This document shows, piece by piece, positions 25,769-34,908 of a DNA stretch of 64,000 bases. The translations under genes and the position numbers were made by a program. The notes beneath the pieces are model-generated. The model did no database searches and was not told the origin of the DNA. It was given only the letters and a program-made list of their open reading frames with translations. The DNA is from Burkholderia puraquae (GTDB taxonomy: Bacteria; Pseudomonadota; Gammaproteobacteria; Burkholderiales; Burkholderiaceae), in contig NZ_NBYX01000012.1 in assembly GCF_002099195.1 (NCBI RefSeq), positions 183,418 to 247,417 on the forward strand. The letters are read 5' to 3'. Position 1 is the first letter of the stretch. Each line of letters starts with the position of its first letter.

Positions 25769-28027
25769 ATGAAAACTTCGCTGTTCCGGTGTTCGACGAT
25801 TGCGTCCGCGTGCGCGCTCACGGTGCTGCTTGCATCGTGCGGCGGCGACGACATCCACACGGGCCCGACCGCGCCGGCCGACCCCGATGCCGCGGCCGAC
25901 CAGCGCGCGGCCGCGCTCGTCGCGCAACTGACGACCGACGAGAAGCTGCAGCTCGTGCACGGCACGGGCATGCCGGCGCTCGACCTGGGCGGCCCGTTCC
26001 CGGCCGACGCGCTGAATGGCGCGAGCTACATCCCGGGCGTGCCGCGGCTCGGCATTCCGGCCGTCAGCAGCGCCGATTCGGCGGGCGGCGTGAACGTGAA
26101 GAACGCGCGCGTGACCGCGCTGCCCGCGCCGGTTGCGCTCGCGGCGACGTGGGATCCGGCACTCGCCGGCACCTACGGCACGCGCATCGCGCTCGAATTG
26201 CGCGCGCTCGGCTTCGCGGAGGGGCTCGGCGGCGGCGTGAACCTTGCGCGCGAGCCGCGCAACGGCCGCACGTTCGAATACATGGGCGAGGATCCGGTGC
26301 TGGCGGGCACGCTGAGCGCTGCGCGCACGCAGGCGACGCAGGCGCAGAAGGTGATCGCGACGATCAAGCATTTCGCGTTCAACGACCAGGAAACCAACCG
26401 GATGACGATCGATTCGGTCGTCGACGAGCGGACCATGCGCGAGGCCGAACTGCTCGCGTTCGAGATCGGCGTGAAGGACGGCCAGCCGGGCAACGTGATG
26501 TGCTCGTACAACAAGCTGAACGGCGTGTATGCGTGCGAGAACCCGTATCTGTTGACGACGGTGCTGAAGAACGAGTGGGGCTTCAAGGGCGTCGTGCAGT
26601 CGGACTGGGGCGCCACGCATTCGACGGTCGCGGCCGTGCAGGCGGGGCTCGACGAGGAGGAGCCGGGCGCGGCGGACGACAACAACGCGCCGCTCGGCTC
26701 GTTCTTCAACACGAAGCTGCGCGCGGCGCTGCAGGCCGGCAGCGTGTCGGCCGCGCGGCTGAACGACATGGTGCAGCGCAAGCTGCGCACACTGATCCGC
26801 ATCGGCGTGATGGACGCGCCGCCGAAGCCGGGCGGCGCGATCGACGAAGCGGCCGGCAATGCCGATGCGCTCGCGATCGCGCGGCAATCCGCAGTGCTGC
26901 TGAAGAACGCGGCCGCGCCCGGCGATGCGCAGCCCGTGCTGCCGCTGGCGGCCGGCGCGCTGAAATCGGTCGTCGTGATCGGCGGGCATGCGGACGCGGG
27001 CGTGTTGTCGGGCGGCGGCTCGGGCGCGGTGCCGGCGATCGACGGCAATGCGGTGACGACCTGCCAGCAACCGGCCGACACGCTGTTCGGCGGCTGTGCG
27101 ACCTGGTACAAGTCCGCGCCGCTCGCGGCGATTCGCGCGAAGGCGCCGAACGCGTCGGTCAGCTATCTCGACGGGACCGATGCGAATGCCGCGGCGAGCG
27201 CGGCCGCGCAGGCCGATGTCGCGATCGTGTTCGCGACGCAGTGGCAGACGGAAGGGCTCGACCTCGCGAGCCTGTCGCTGCCCGATGCGAAGGCCGATCC
27301 GTACAACCAGCAATACGACCAGAACGCGCTGATTGCCGCGGTCGCGGCGAAGGCGAAGCGCGTGATCGTCGTGCTCGAGAACGGCAGCCCCGTGCTGATG
27401 CCGTGGCTCGCGAACGTGCATGGCGTGCTCGAAGCGTGGTATCCGGGCGCGCAGGGCGGCCAGGCGATCGCCGACCTGCTGTTCGGCGATGCGAACCCGT
27501 CGGGCCGTCTGCCGCTGACGTTCCCGAAGCAGGAGGCCGACCTGCCGCAGCCGGCGATCGATCCGGCGAAGTCGCAGGTCGTCTACGCGGAAGGGCTCGC
27601 GTACGGCTATCGCTGGTTCGACGCGAAGGCGATCGAGCCGCTGTTCCCGTTCGGCTACGGGCTGTCGTACACGACGTATGGGTTGTCGGCGATGTCCGCG
27701 CAGGCCGACGCAGCAGGCAACGTGACGGTCGGCGTGACGGTGAAGAACACCGGCGCGCGGGCCGGTGCGCAGACGGTGCAGATCTACGCGGCACTGCCCG
27801 CGTCGCTCGGCGAGCCGCCGAAGCGGCTCGTCGGCTGGACCAAGGTCGCGCTGCAGCCGGGCGAGGCGCGGTCCGTCAGCGTTGCGGTGCCGGCGCAGCG
27901 CTTCGCGATCTGGGATGCGAATGCGCATGCGTGGCGGATCGGCGCGGGCAGCTACGGGCTGTCGGCGGCGGCTTCGTCGCGCGACCCGCAGGCGCTGTCG
28001 ACGACGGTGACGCTCGCCGCGCACTGA
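25769..28027 (+). CDS. Glycoside hydrolase family 3 lipoprotein (beta-glucosidase type)
   Basis: A 752-residue exported enzyme with a lipobox (LLASC, about residues 19-23). The GH3 N-terminal barrel has GMPALDLGGPFPADALNG, EPRNGRTFEYMGEDP and KHFAFNDQETNR. The nucleophile motif GVVQSDWGATHS contains the catalytic Asp. The GH3 C-domain (SAVLLKNAAAPGDAQPVLPL, then GYGLSYTTYG) and a fibronectin-III-like end follow. It would hydrolyse beta-linked glucosides in the periplasm or at the surface. AGGAGG-like AGGAGGATCA lies before the start. Divergent from an AraC regulator. Confidence 0.92.
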   Translation: MKTSLFRCSTIASACALTVLLASCGGDDIHTGPTAPADPDAAADQRAAALVAQLTTDEKLQLVHGTGMPALDLGGPFPADALNGASYIPGVPRLGIPAVSSADSAGGVNVKNARVTALPAPVALAATWDPALAGTYGTRIALELRALGFAEGLGGGVNLAREPRNGRTFEYMGEDPVLAGTLSAARTQATQAQKVIATIKHFAFNDQETNRMTIDSVVDERTMREAELLAFEIGVKDGQPGNVMCSYNKLNGVYACENPYLLTTVLKNEWGFKGVVQSDWGATHSTVAAVQAGLDEEEPGAADDNNAPLGSFFNTKLRAALQAGSVSAARLNDMVQRKLRTLIRIGVMDAPPKPGGAIDEAAGNADALAIARQSAVLLKNAAAPGDAQPVLPLAAGALKSVVVIGGHADAGVLSGGGSGAVPAIDGNAVTTCQQPADTLFGGCATWYKSAPLAAIRAKAPNASVSYLDGTDANAAASAAAQADVAIVFATQWQTEGLDLASLSLPDAKADPYNQQYDQNALIAAVAAKAKRVIVVLENGSPVLMPWLANVHGVLEAWYPGAQGGQAIADLLFGDANPSGRLPLTFPKQEADLPQPAIDPAKSQVVYAEGLAYGYRWFDAKAIEPLFPFGYGLSYTTYGLSAMSAQADAAGNVTVGVTVKNTGARAGAQTVQIYAALPASLGEPPKRLVGWTKVALQPGEARSVSVAVPAQRFAIWDANAHAWRIGAGSYGLSAAASSRDPQALSTTVTLAAH

Positions 28028-28092
28028 GCCGGGACGCCATGCGGCACGCGGCGAGGCCGGTCATGGGCTCGCCGCGTGCCGGCGCGCTGTCG

Positions 28093-29271
28093 TTACTCGG
28101 CGCTGCGCCGGAACGGATCGTGTTCGCGCAGTTCGTCGACGTACGCGTGGATATGCTCGGTCTCGCGTTCGAGAAAGCGCGCGACGGCGTCCGAGAACGC
28201 CGGGTGCGCGAGCCAGTGCGCGGAGTGCGTGACGGTCGGCAGGAAGCCGCGCGCGAGCTTGTGTTCGCCCTGCGCGCCGCCTTCGAACGTGTCGAGCCCG
28301 GCCTCGATGCAGAACTCGAGCAACTGGTAGTAGGCCGTTTCGAAATGCAGGCAGGGCACGTGTTCGACCGCGCCCCAGTAGCGGCCGTACAGCGTGCCGC
28401 CGCCGTTTTCGCCGCGCCGGTAGACGGCGAGCGCACTCGCGATCGGCCGGCCGTCGGCTTCCGCGATCACGAGCAGCAGGTTCTCGGGCATCGTCGCGCC
28501 GATCGTGCGGAAGAAGTCGAGGTTCAGGTACGGGCTCGAATAGTGTTCGCGATAGGTCTGCCGGTAGCAGCGCGAGAAGAAGCGCCAGTCGGCGTCGGTG
28601 ATCTGGTCGCCCGTGAGCCGCCGGAACGTCACGCCCGCATCGTGCACCTTGCGCCGCTCCGCGCGGATGTTCTTGCGCTTCTTCTGCTCGAGCGTGGCGA
28701 GGAAATCGTCGAAGTGGCGGTAGCCGTCGTTGAGCCAGTGGAACTGCACGCCTTCGCGCAGCATCATGCCCATCGATTCGAGGAGCGCCGCTTCGTCGCC
28801 GGTCGGGAACAGCACATGCAGCGACGACACGTCGCTTTGCTCGGCGAAGGCCAGCAGCGTTGCCGCGAGCCGGCGGCGCGCGTCTTCGTCGGCCGCGAGC
28901 AGGCGAGTGCCCTGCACGGGCGTGAACGGTACCGCGCACAGCAGCTTCGGGTAGTAGGGCAGGTCGTTGCGCTGGTACGCGTCGGCCCACGCCCAGTCGA
29001 ACACGTATTCGCCGTACGAATGCTGCTTCGCATAGACGGGCGCGGCGGCCGCGAGCCGGCCGGTGCGCGGGTCGGTCAGCGTGACGAAGTGCGGCGACCA
29101 GCCGGTATCGTCGACGGCGCAGCGCGCGACGTGCAGCGCGTCGAGGAATTCGTGGCGCAGGAAGGGCGTCGGCTGCGCGTCGCGGGCGAGCAGCGCGTTC
29201 CATTCGTCGGCCGGCACCTCCGTGGGGGACGACAGGATGCCCGTGCGATAATCGATGCGTTCGTGTTTCAA
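28093..29271 (-). CDS. FemAB/GNAT-like protein (DUF482/COG3146 family)
   Basis: A 392-residue protein with a double GNAT-like fold. Recognisable family stretches are EWNALLARDAQPTPFLRHEFLDAL, WADAYQRNDLPYYPKLLCAVPFTPV, HWLNDGYRHFDDFLATLEQKKRKNIRAERR and FEGGAQGEHKLARGFLP. Members are thought to transfer acyl or aminoacyl groups, but no substrate is established. Head to head with nadE (111 bp apart), so the promoters overlap. Confidence 0.82.
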   Translation of the reverse strand: MKHERIDYRTGILSSPTEVPADEWNALLARDAQPTPFLRHEFLDALHVARCAVDDTGWSPHFVTLTDPRTGRLAAAAPVYAKQHSYGEYVFDWAWADAYQRNDLPYYPKLLCAVPFTPVQGTRLLAADEDARRRLAATLLAFAEQSDVSSLHVLFPTGDEAALLESMGMMLREGVQFHWLNDGYRHFDDFLATLEQKKRKNIRAERRKVHDAGVTFRRLTGDQITDADWRFFSRCYRQTYREHYSSPYLNLDFFRTIGATMPENLLLVIAEADGRPIASALAVYRRGENGGGTLYGRYWGAVEHVPCLHFETAYYQLLEFCIEAGLDTFEGGAQGEHKLARGFLPTVTHSAHWLAHPAFSDAVARFLERETEHIHAYVDELREHDPFRRSAE

Positions 29272-29381
29272 GCGTGAATCCGTACCGTTCAGTGTCGCCG
29301 GATGCGAGGGCCTGCGCGGCCCGCACCGGGACGATTTCGTCAGCCGTTCAGGGCGCGCCGCCGGGCTGCGCCGATCCCGCC

Positions 29382-31088
29382 ATGAAGACCCGACTCGCTC
29401 TCGCCCAGATCAACGTAACCGTCGGCGACTTCGCCGGCAACGTCGCACGGATCGTCGCGGCCGCACGTGCCGCGCACAACGATGGTGCGCAGCTGATGGT
29501 CGCGCCTGAACTCGCGCTGTCCGGCTATCCGCCGGAAGACCTGCTGCTGCGGCCCGCGTTCTACGCGGCGGCGGCTGCCGCGCTCCGCGCGCTCGCCGAC
29601 GCGTTGAAGGCGTTCGACGGGCTCGCGGTGCTGGTCGGCCATCCGCTGCGCGGCGCGGCCGAAGGTGCGCACGCGCCAGCCGTCGATGGTAATGCAAACC
29701 GCCCGATCGAGCGCGGCGTGCCGCCCACCGATACCTACAACGCGGTGTCGCTGATCGTCGGCGGCGAGATCGTCGGCACCTACCGCAAGCAGGACCTGCC
29801 CAACACCGAGGTGTTCGACGAGAAGCGCTACTTCGCGACGGACGCCGAGCCGTTCGTGTTCGAGCTGAACGGCGTGAGATACGGTGTGATCATCTGCGAG
29901 GATGCGTGGCATGCATCGGCCGCGCAGATCGCGAAGGCGGCCGGCGCGCAGGTGCTGCTGATCCCGAACGGCTCGCCGTACCACATGAACAAGGAAGCGG
30001 TGCGCTTCGACATCCTGCGCGCGCGGATCCGCGAGACCGGGCTGCCGATGGTGTACGTGAACCTCGTCGGCGGCCAGGACGAGCTCGTGTTCGACGGCGG
30101 TTCGTTCGTGCTCGACGGCGAGGGCGCGCTCGTCGCGAAGATGCCGCAGTTCGACGAAGGGCACGCGATCGTCGAATTCGACGGCGCGCGGCCGCTGCCG
30201 GGCGCGATCGCGCCCGAACTGTCGACGGACGCGCAGGTGTACCGCGCGCTCGTGACCGGCGTGCGCGACTACATCGGCAAGAACGGGTTTCCCGGCGTGC
30301 TGATCGGGCTGTCGGGCGGCGTCGATTCGGCGCTGGTGCTCGCGGTCGCCTGCGACGCGCTCGGGCCCGAGCGCGTGCGCGCGGTGATGATGCCGTCGCG
30401 CTACACCGCCGACATCTCGACCACCGACGCGGCGGAGATGGCGCGGCGCGTCGGCGTGCGCTACGACGAGATCGCGATTGCGCCGATGTTCGATGCCTTC
30501 CGCGCATCGCTCGCGGGCGAGTTCGCGGGCTGTGCGGAAGACGCGACGGAGGAGAACATCCAGGCGCGCATCCGCGGCACGCTGCTGATGGCGCTGTCGA
30601 ACAAGTTCGGCTCGATCGTGCTGACGACCGGCAACAAGAGCGAGATGGCGGTCGGCTACTGCACGCTGTACGGCGACATGGCCGGCGGGTTCGCGGTGAT
30701 CAAGGACATCGCGAAGACGCTCGTGTACCGGCTCTGCCGCTATCGCAACGAGACGGCCGACTACGCGCTGCGCGACGTGATCCCCGAGCGGATCCTCACG
30801 CGCGCGCCGTCGGCCGAGCTGCGCGAGGACCAGACCGACCAGGACAGCCTGCCGCCGTACGATGTGCTCGACTCGATCATGCGGATGTACATGGAAGAAG
30901 ACCGCCCGCTCGCCGAGATCGTCGCGGCCGGTTATGCGCAGGCCGACGTCGAACGCGTGACGCGGCTCATCAAGATCAACGAATACAAGCGCCGCCAGGC
31001 GCCGATCGGCATTCGCGTCACGCATCGCGCATTCGGGCGCGACTGGCGCTACCCGATCACGTCGCGTTTTACCGAACGTCTCGATTGA
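29382..31088 (+). CDS. nadE: Glutamine-dependent NAD+ synthetase
   Basis: A 568-residue two-domain enzyme that amidates NaAD to NAD+, with ammonia made from glutamine. The N-terminal nitrilase-fold glutaminase has its Glu (APELALSGYPPEDL), Lys (TYRKQDLPN) and Cys (GVIICEDAWH). The C-terminal synthetase has the PP-loop GLSGGVDSALVLAV and TGNKSEMAVGYCTLYGD. The start at 29382 (MKTRLALAQINVTVGDF) matches the usual N-terminus; the frame is open upstream. glnB follows 83 bases later on the same strand. Confidence 0.96.
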   Translation: MKTRLALAQINVTVGDFAGNVARIVAAARAAHNDGAQLMVAPELALSGYPPEDLLLRPAFYAAAAAALRALADALKAFDGLAVLVGHPLRGAAEGAHAPAVDGNANRPIERGVPPTDTYNAVSLIVGGEIVGTYRKQDLPNTEVFDEKRYFATDAEPFVFELNGVRYGVIICEDAWHASAAQIAKAAGAQVLLIPNGSPYHMNKEAVRFDILRARIRETGLPMVYVNLVGGQDELVFDGGSFVLDGEGALVAKMPQFDEGHAIVEFDGARPLPGAIAPELSTDAQVYRALVTGVRDYIGKNGFPGVLIGLSGGVDSALVLAVACDALGPERVRAVMMPSRYTADISTTDAAEMARRVGVRYDEIAIAPMFDAFRASLAGEFAGCAEDATEENIQARIRGTLLMALSNKFGSIVLTTGNKSEMAVGYCTLYGDMAGGFAVIKDIAKTLVYRLCRYRNETADYALRDVIPERILTRAPSAELREDQTDQDSLPPYDVLDSIMRMYMEEDRPLAEIVAAGYAQADVERVTRLIKINEYKRRQAPIGIRVTHRAFGRDWRYPITSRFTERLD

Positions 31089-31171
31089 GCCGTGCTGGGC
31101 CGCGTGCGGCTCGCAGGCTTACAATCGGGGTCGCGATTTTTCATCCAAACGAGCATTGGGGGACAACCACC

Positions 31172-31510
31172 ATGAAACGCATCACTGCCATCATCAAGCC
31201 GTTCAAGCTGGACGAAGTCCGCGAAGCGCTCGCCGAAGTGGGTCTCACGGGCCTGACCGTGACGGAAGTGAAGGGCTTTGGCCGCCAGAAGGGCCATACC
31301 GAGCTGTATCGCGGCGCCGAATACGTCGTCGACTTCCTGCCGAAGATGAAGATCGAGGTGGTCGTCGCGGAAGCGCAGGTCGACCAGGTGATCGACGCGG
31401 TGATCGGTGCGGCACGCACCGGCAAGATCGGCGACGGCAAGATCTTCGTGTCGGACGTCGAACGCGTGATCCGCATCCGCACCGGCGAAGAGAACGAAGC
31501 GGCCGTCTGA
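31172..31510 (+). CDS. glnB: Nitrogen regulatory protein P-II
   Basis: A 112-residue cytosolic signal protein that senses 2-oxoglutarate, ATP/ADP and, by uridylylation, glutamine; it controls GlnE and NtrB. The T-loop KGFGRQKGHTELYRGAEYVVDF holds the uridylylated Tyr51, and the B- and C-loop motifs GARTGKIGDGKIFV and RIRTGE are intact. GGGGG (31158-31162) serves as its ribosome site. A TACAAT sequence at 31120-31125 may be a -10 box, but no good -35 is seen. Confidence 0.97.
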   Translation: MKRITAIIKPFKLDEVREALAEVGLTGLTVTEVKGFGRQKGHTELYRGAEYVVDFLPKMKIEVVVAEAQVDQVIDAVIGAARTGKIGDGKIFVSDVERVIRIRTGEENEAAV

Positions 31511-31554
31511 GCGCCGCATTCGTCACAGGGCCGCGCCAAGTCGGCCCCGCCAAA

Positions 31555-31592
31555 TAAAAAACGGTGCGGATACCCGGTTGGGTACCGCACCG
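31555..31592. terminator. Terminator between glnB and the convergent porin gene
   Basis: CGGTGCGG (31562-31569) / CCGCACCG (31585-31592) with internal pairing. On the minus strand it is followed by T7, so it mainly ends porin transcription. Confidence 0.85.
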
Positions 31593-31652
31593 ATACGCGC
31601 CTCTCGCAGCAGCGTGGAAAGTGTTGTCGAATCGTTCTTTGACGGCGCCCGA

Positions 31653-32729
31653 TCAGAACAGGTGCTGGATACCGGCGTAGACGCCGGTCTGGCTGCCGCC
31701 CGGATTCGGGTTGCCCGTCGACACGGCCGTACCGGCGCCGTTCGCGTTCAGGCCGAAGTTGGCGTTCTTGCTGTTGCGCACCGTGGCGACCTGCAGGTCG
31801 AACAGCGTGCGCTTCGAGATGTTGTACGAGCCGCCGACCGTGTAGATGTTCGCGTTGCCGCCGCCGTGGTTCGCGTTCACGTGATACACGGCTGCGATCA
31901 GTGCCGCTGCCGGCGTTGCCTGCCACGTCACGCCGCCCCAGACCTGCTGGGTGCCCGTCACGCCGGCGTTCACTGCCGGGCCGCCGCTGCCGTCCGCGCG
32001 CGAAGCCTGGTATGCGGCCTGAACCTTGAACTGGCCAAGGAACACGTTCACGCCCGCGAAGTATTCACGCGAGTAGTTGAACACGTCCGAGAAGCGGCCG
32101 TTGCTGTCGCGCGTTTCGTCGTAGATGCCGCGCAACTGGAACAGCGAATTCGTATAGGTGACCTGTGCGCCGGCCGCACGGCCCGGCTGGCCGGCCGTCG
32201 TGTTGCCGTTGAAGCTGGTCGAGTTCGAGAACGAGAACTGGCCGTAGAAGTCGAGGCCGTAGAACTGCGGCGACTGGTACGACACGTTGTTGCTGGTCTT
32301 GTTCCAGTTGCGGCCGCGCACCAGCGATGCCGTCGACCAGGCCGACTGGCCGAACGGGTCGAAGTCCCACACGCCGTTGGCGATCGCGAGCTCGCGACCC
32401 AACAGCAGCGTACCGTAGCGGTCGTTCGAGATACCGACCGTCGCGAAACGATCCCAGATCGAGCCGCTGAAGCCGCCGGTCATCGTGTTGAACGCGCCTT
32501 CGAGGTGGAACAGGATCTTGTTGCCGCCGCCGATGTCCTCGCTGCCCTTCAAGCCCCACAGGCTCGTGCCCCAGTCGCCGCTTTCCGCGCGCACTTGGTG
32601 GCCGTTTTGCAGGCCGTTCATGTACTCGAGGCCGGCATCCAGGCGGCCATACAGCGTGACGCTGCTCTGCGCGTGCGCCGTCACCACCCCAGCAGCCATC
32701 AGCGCGGCCGCGACCAAAGCTTTCTTCAT
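31653..32729 (-). CDS. Gram-negative porin, OmpC/general diffusion type
   Basis: A 358-residue outer-membrane trimeric porin. A signal peptide (MKKALVAAALMAAGVVTAHA) is followed by the mature start QSSVTLYGRLDAGLEYM, the standard Burkholderia porin N-terminus. The 16-stranded barrel has GSRWGLKG-like SLWGLKGSEDIGGGNK, LGRE in the constriction area, and ends in Phe (YAGIQHLF), the barrel-assembly signal. GGAGGAG gives the start at 32729. Its promoter should lie in the long AT-rich region upstream. Confidence 0.94.
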   Translation of the reverse strand: MKKALVAAALMAAGVVTAHAQSSVTLYGRLDAGLEYMNGLQNGHQVRAESGDWGTSLWGLKGSEDIGGGNKILFHLEGAFNTMTGGFSGSIWDRFATVGISNDRYGTLLLGRELAIANGVWDFDPFGQSAWSTASLVRGRNWNKTSNNVSYQSPQFYGLDFYGQFSFSNSTSFNGNTTAGQPGRAAGAQVTYTNSLFQLRGIYDETRDSNGRFSDVFNYSREYFAGVNVFLGQFKVQAAYQASRADGSGGPAVNAGVTGTQQVWGGVTWQATPAAALIAAVYHVNANHGGGNANIYTVGGSYNISKRTLFDLQVATVRNSKNANFGLNANGAGTAVSTGNPNPGGSQTGVYAGIQHLF

Positions 32730-33296
32730 CGTCTCCTCCATACCCTGTCAAAAAGTCAACCCAGAACTGCACGAGATGCCCGGAGCGACGAGCGCCGGGC
32801 AAAAGCGGGATAACCAGGGAGACCTCATGCAGAGCCGGTAAGCGCAGCACGCGGGCAAGCGGACGGAAAGACCGTTGAGCGGTCCCGCGCAGCCGGATCG
32901 GCCTGCGGGTCTCCTTGTAGTGTCGTGAAGCTAAACTACATTTCACGAACTTCGTTTTGCTACTTTGGTTACTAATTTAGCAAAAATACAATTTTGTGGC
33001 GATGGAAATCGTTGTTTGACTAACACCTGTAGCCAAATTGCCATGCAACACGGTGCGCAACCGGTGCGCCAAGGGTTTGCAATTAACGGAAAACCCTTGT
33101 CACACAAGGGGGGCACGGCTTTCGCAAACAGGGATAAAGGATTGCCACTATTGACGTTGTGGAGACGCGGGCGTAAGCGTCAAACAGGAGAAATTGGTAA
33201 GTATTTCGTAATGATTGAGTGACCCACGGACGTCGCCGGCCGGTGCCTGTCGCGCCGGCCCGGCAACGTGCAGCGCGGTGTGCCGGCGCGCTTCGG
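32730..33296. other. 567-bp intergenic region upstream of the porin
   Basis: No convincing gene; the open frames are short and lack the local codon bias. The stretch 32925-33020 and 33180-33220 is unusually AT-rich for this chromosome and probably holds the porin promoter and regulator sites. The 3' end of the convergently placed LysR gene bounds it on the right. Confidence 0.5.
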
Positions 33297-34223
33297 TCAG
33301 GCAGGGGCCGGCCTTGCGTCGAGCAACTGCGCGCGAATCCAGCGATGCGCATCGGTGCGCGCATGTTTCGCGTGCGAGTAGACCTTCACGGTGTAGCGCG
33401 GGATCCCGAACGGCGCCGGAAAGAGGCGGATCGGCGCCGCGTGCCGCAGCGCCTGCGCGGCGCGGTTCGGCACGGTCATCAACAGCGCGGATTCTGCGAT
33501 CACGAACGGCGCGGCCAGCACGGTCGGCAACTGCACGGCGACCTGCCGCGCGAGGCCGAGCTTGTCGAGCACATGGTCGACGACGCCGCGCGACTCGTTC
33601 CACGGCGTGACGACCACATGGCGTGCCGCCAGGTACTGGTCGAGCGTCAGCCGCCGGCGGATGTCCGGATGCGTGGCGCTCGCGATCACGACGTAGTCGT
33701 CGGAGAACCAGTCGAAGTCCTCGATGCCCGGCGCGTCGGCCGCCGATTCCTCGTGGTAGCCGAGTGCGAAATCGATGCGGCCGGCCGCGAGTTCGTCGAC
33801 GGAGATCTTCCGGTCGGAATGCACGACGCGGATCCGCAACCGTGGCGCGACATGCTGGATGCGCGCGAGAAACGCCGGCAGCACGGCGAATGCCGTGTAG
33901 TCGGTCGCCGCGAAAACGAACGTCCGGTCGCTTTGCGCGGGATCGAAGCGGCGCGCGCGGGCGAGGCCCTTCGACATTGTGTCGAGCGCATCGCCGGCCC
34001 AGGTGGCGATATCGTCGGCGCGCACGGTCGGCTGCATCTCGTTGCCGAGGCGTACGAACAGTGCATCGCCGATCGCGTCGCGCAGCCGCGCGAGCGCGTG
34101 GCTCAGCGCGGACGGGCTCAATGCGAGCTCGTGCGCGGCCGCTGCGACGGACCGGTGGCGGTACAGCGCGTCGAACACGAGCAGCAGGTTCAGGTCGAGA
34201 CGGCGCAGATCGGGATGCATCAT
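33297..34223 (-). CDS. LysR-family transcriptional regulator
   Basis: A 308-residue regulator. The HTH is at residues about 4-62 (LRRLDLNLLLVFDALYRHRSVAAAAHELALSPSALSHALARLRDAIGDALFVR), followed by a linker helix and a two-lobed ligand domain (DRTFVFAATDYTAFAVLPAFLARI and on). The N-terminal pattern resembles NodD/LinR/PcpR-type LysR proteins. Start: two adjacent ATGs at 34223 and 34220; a GTG at 34250 is less likely. It is divergent from the GNAT gene at 34357, a likely target by position. Confidence 0.92.
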   Translation of the reverse strand: MMHPDLRRLDLNLLLVFDALYRHRSVAAAAHELALSPSALSHALARLRDAIGDALFVRLGNEMQPTVRADDIATWAGDALDTMSKGLARARRFDPAQSDRTFVFAATDYTAFAVLPAFLARIQHVAPRLRIRVVHSDRKISVDELAAGRIDFALGYHEESAADAPGIEDFDWFSDDYVVIASATHPDIRRRLTLDQYLAARHVVVTPWNESRGVVDHVLDKLGLARQVAVQLPTVLAAPFVIAESALLMTVPNRAAQALRHAAPIRLFPAPFGIPRYTVKVYSHAKHARTDAHRWIRAQLLDARPAPA

Positions 34224-34356
34224 GTTCAGGTCCGGATGAAAAAACTGCACTTCCTGCAGGCGCTGCGTGAACGTAGCATGACGATCTGATCGGCGCCAGC
34301 GCGGCTGCGCGGCGCCGTTTTCCGTTTCAAGTCCGGGCCGGAGGAGGGCTCATACC

Positions 34357-34854
34357 GTGCAAATCGACATCCGTTCCGCCACCGTCGCCGACGTGCCGCA
34401 GATCCTGCGTTTCATTACCGAACTGGCCATCTACGAGAAGGCGGAACACGAAGTGGTCGCGACGCCCGCGTCGCTCGAGCGCAGCCTGTTCGGCGAGGAG
34501 TCGCCGGCGCGTGCGCTGATGTGCGAGGTCGACGGCGAGCCGGCCGGCTTTGCCGTGTATTTCTTCTCGTATTCGACGTGGCTCGCCCGGCAGGGGCTGT
34601 ATCTCGAGGATCTGTACGTGTCGCCGCGTTTTCGCGGCGCGGGCGCCGGGCTGCGGTTGCTGAAGGCGCTCGCGCGGATCGCGGTCGAGTCGGGGTGCGG
34701 GCGTTTCGAGTGGAGCGTGCTCGACTGGAACGAGCCGGCGATCCGCTTCTACGAGAGCGTCGGCGCGGCGCCGCAGAGCGAATGGGTGCGTTACCGGCTC
34801 GCCGGCGACGAATTGCGCGCGTTCGCCGACAGCGTGCCGGTGAGCGCCGCGTAA
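34357..34854 (+). CDS. GNAT N-acetyltransferase (diamine/SSAT-like)
   Basis: A 165-residue acetyltransferase that starts with GTG (34357), six bases after GGAGGAGGG. It carries RSATVADVPQILRFITELAIYEKAEHEV, LYLEDLYVSPRFRGAGAGLRLLKALARIA (acetyl-CoA binding motif A) and FEWSVLDWNEPAIRFYESVGA. This order matches the spermidine/spermine acetyltransferase-like group, whose substrate is often an amine or thialysine. Divergent from a LysR regulator and convergent with hisP. Confidence 0.9.
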   Translation: MQIDIRSATVADVPQILRFITELAIYEKAEHEVVATPASLERSLFGEESPARALMCEVDGEPAGFAVYFFSYSTWLARQGLYLEDLYVSPRFRGAGAGLRLLKALARIAVESGCGRFEWSVLDWNEPAIRFYESVGAAPQSEWVRYRLAGDELRAFADSVPVSAA

Positions 34855-34860
34855 ACGCAA

Positions 34861-34894
34861 AACGGGCGCCGCGCGGCGAACCGCGGGCGCCCGT
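34861..34894. terminator. Terminator between GNAT gene and the his transport operon
   Basis: AACGGGCGCC (34861-34870) / GGCGCCCGTT (34885-34894). On the minus strand the stem is followed by TTGCG, so the T-tract is short; convergent position supports the call. Confidence 0.75.
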
Positions 34895-34908
34895 TCGTGC
34901 GGCGAGCG

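Noticed and set aside
25732..29277. An 1181-codon plus-strand frame across the GH3 gene and beyond
   Set aside because: Arg/Gly/Ala shadow translation in another frame of the GH3 gene and antisense to the FemAB-like gene.
32965..33222. An 85-codon plus-strand frame upstream of the porin
   Set aside because: AT-rich promoter-like DNA without a ribosome site or native codon bias.
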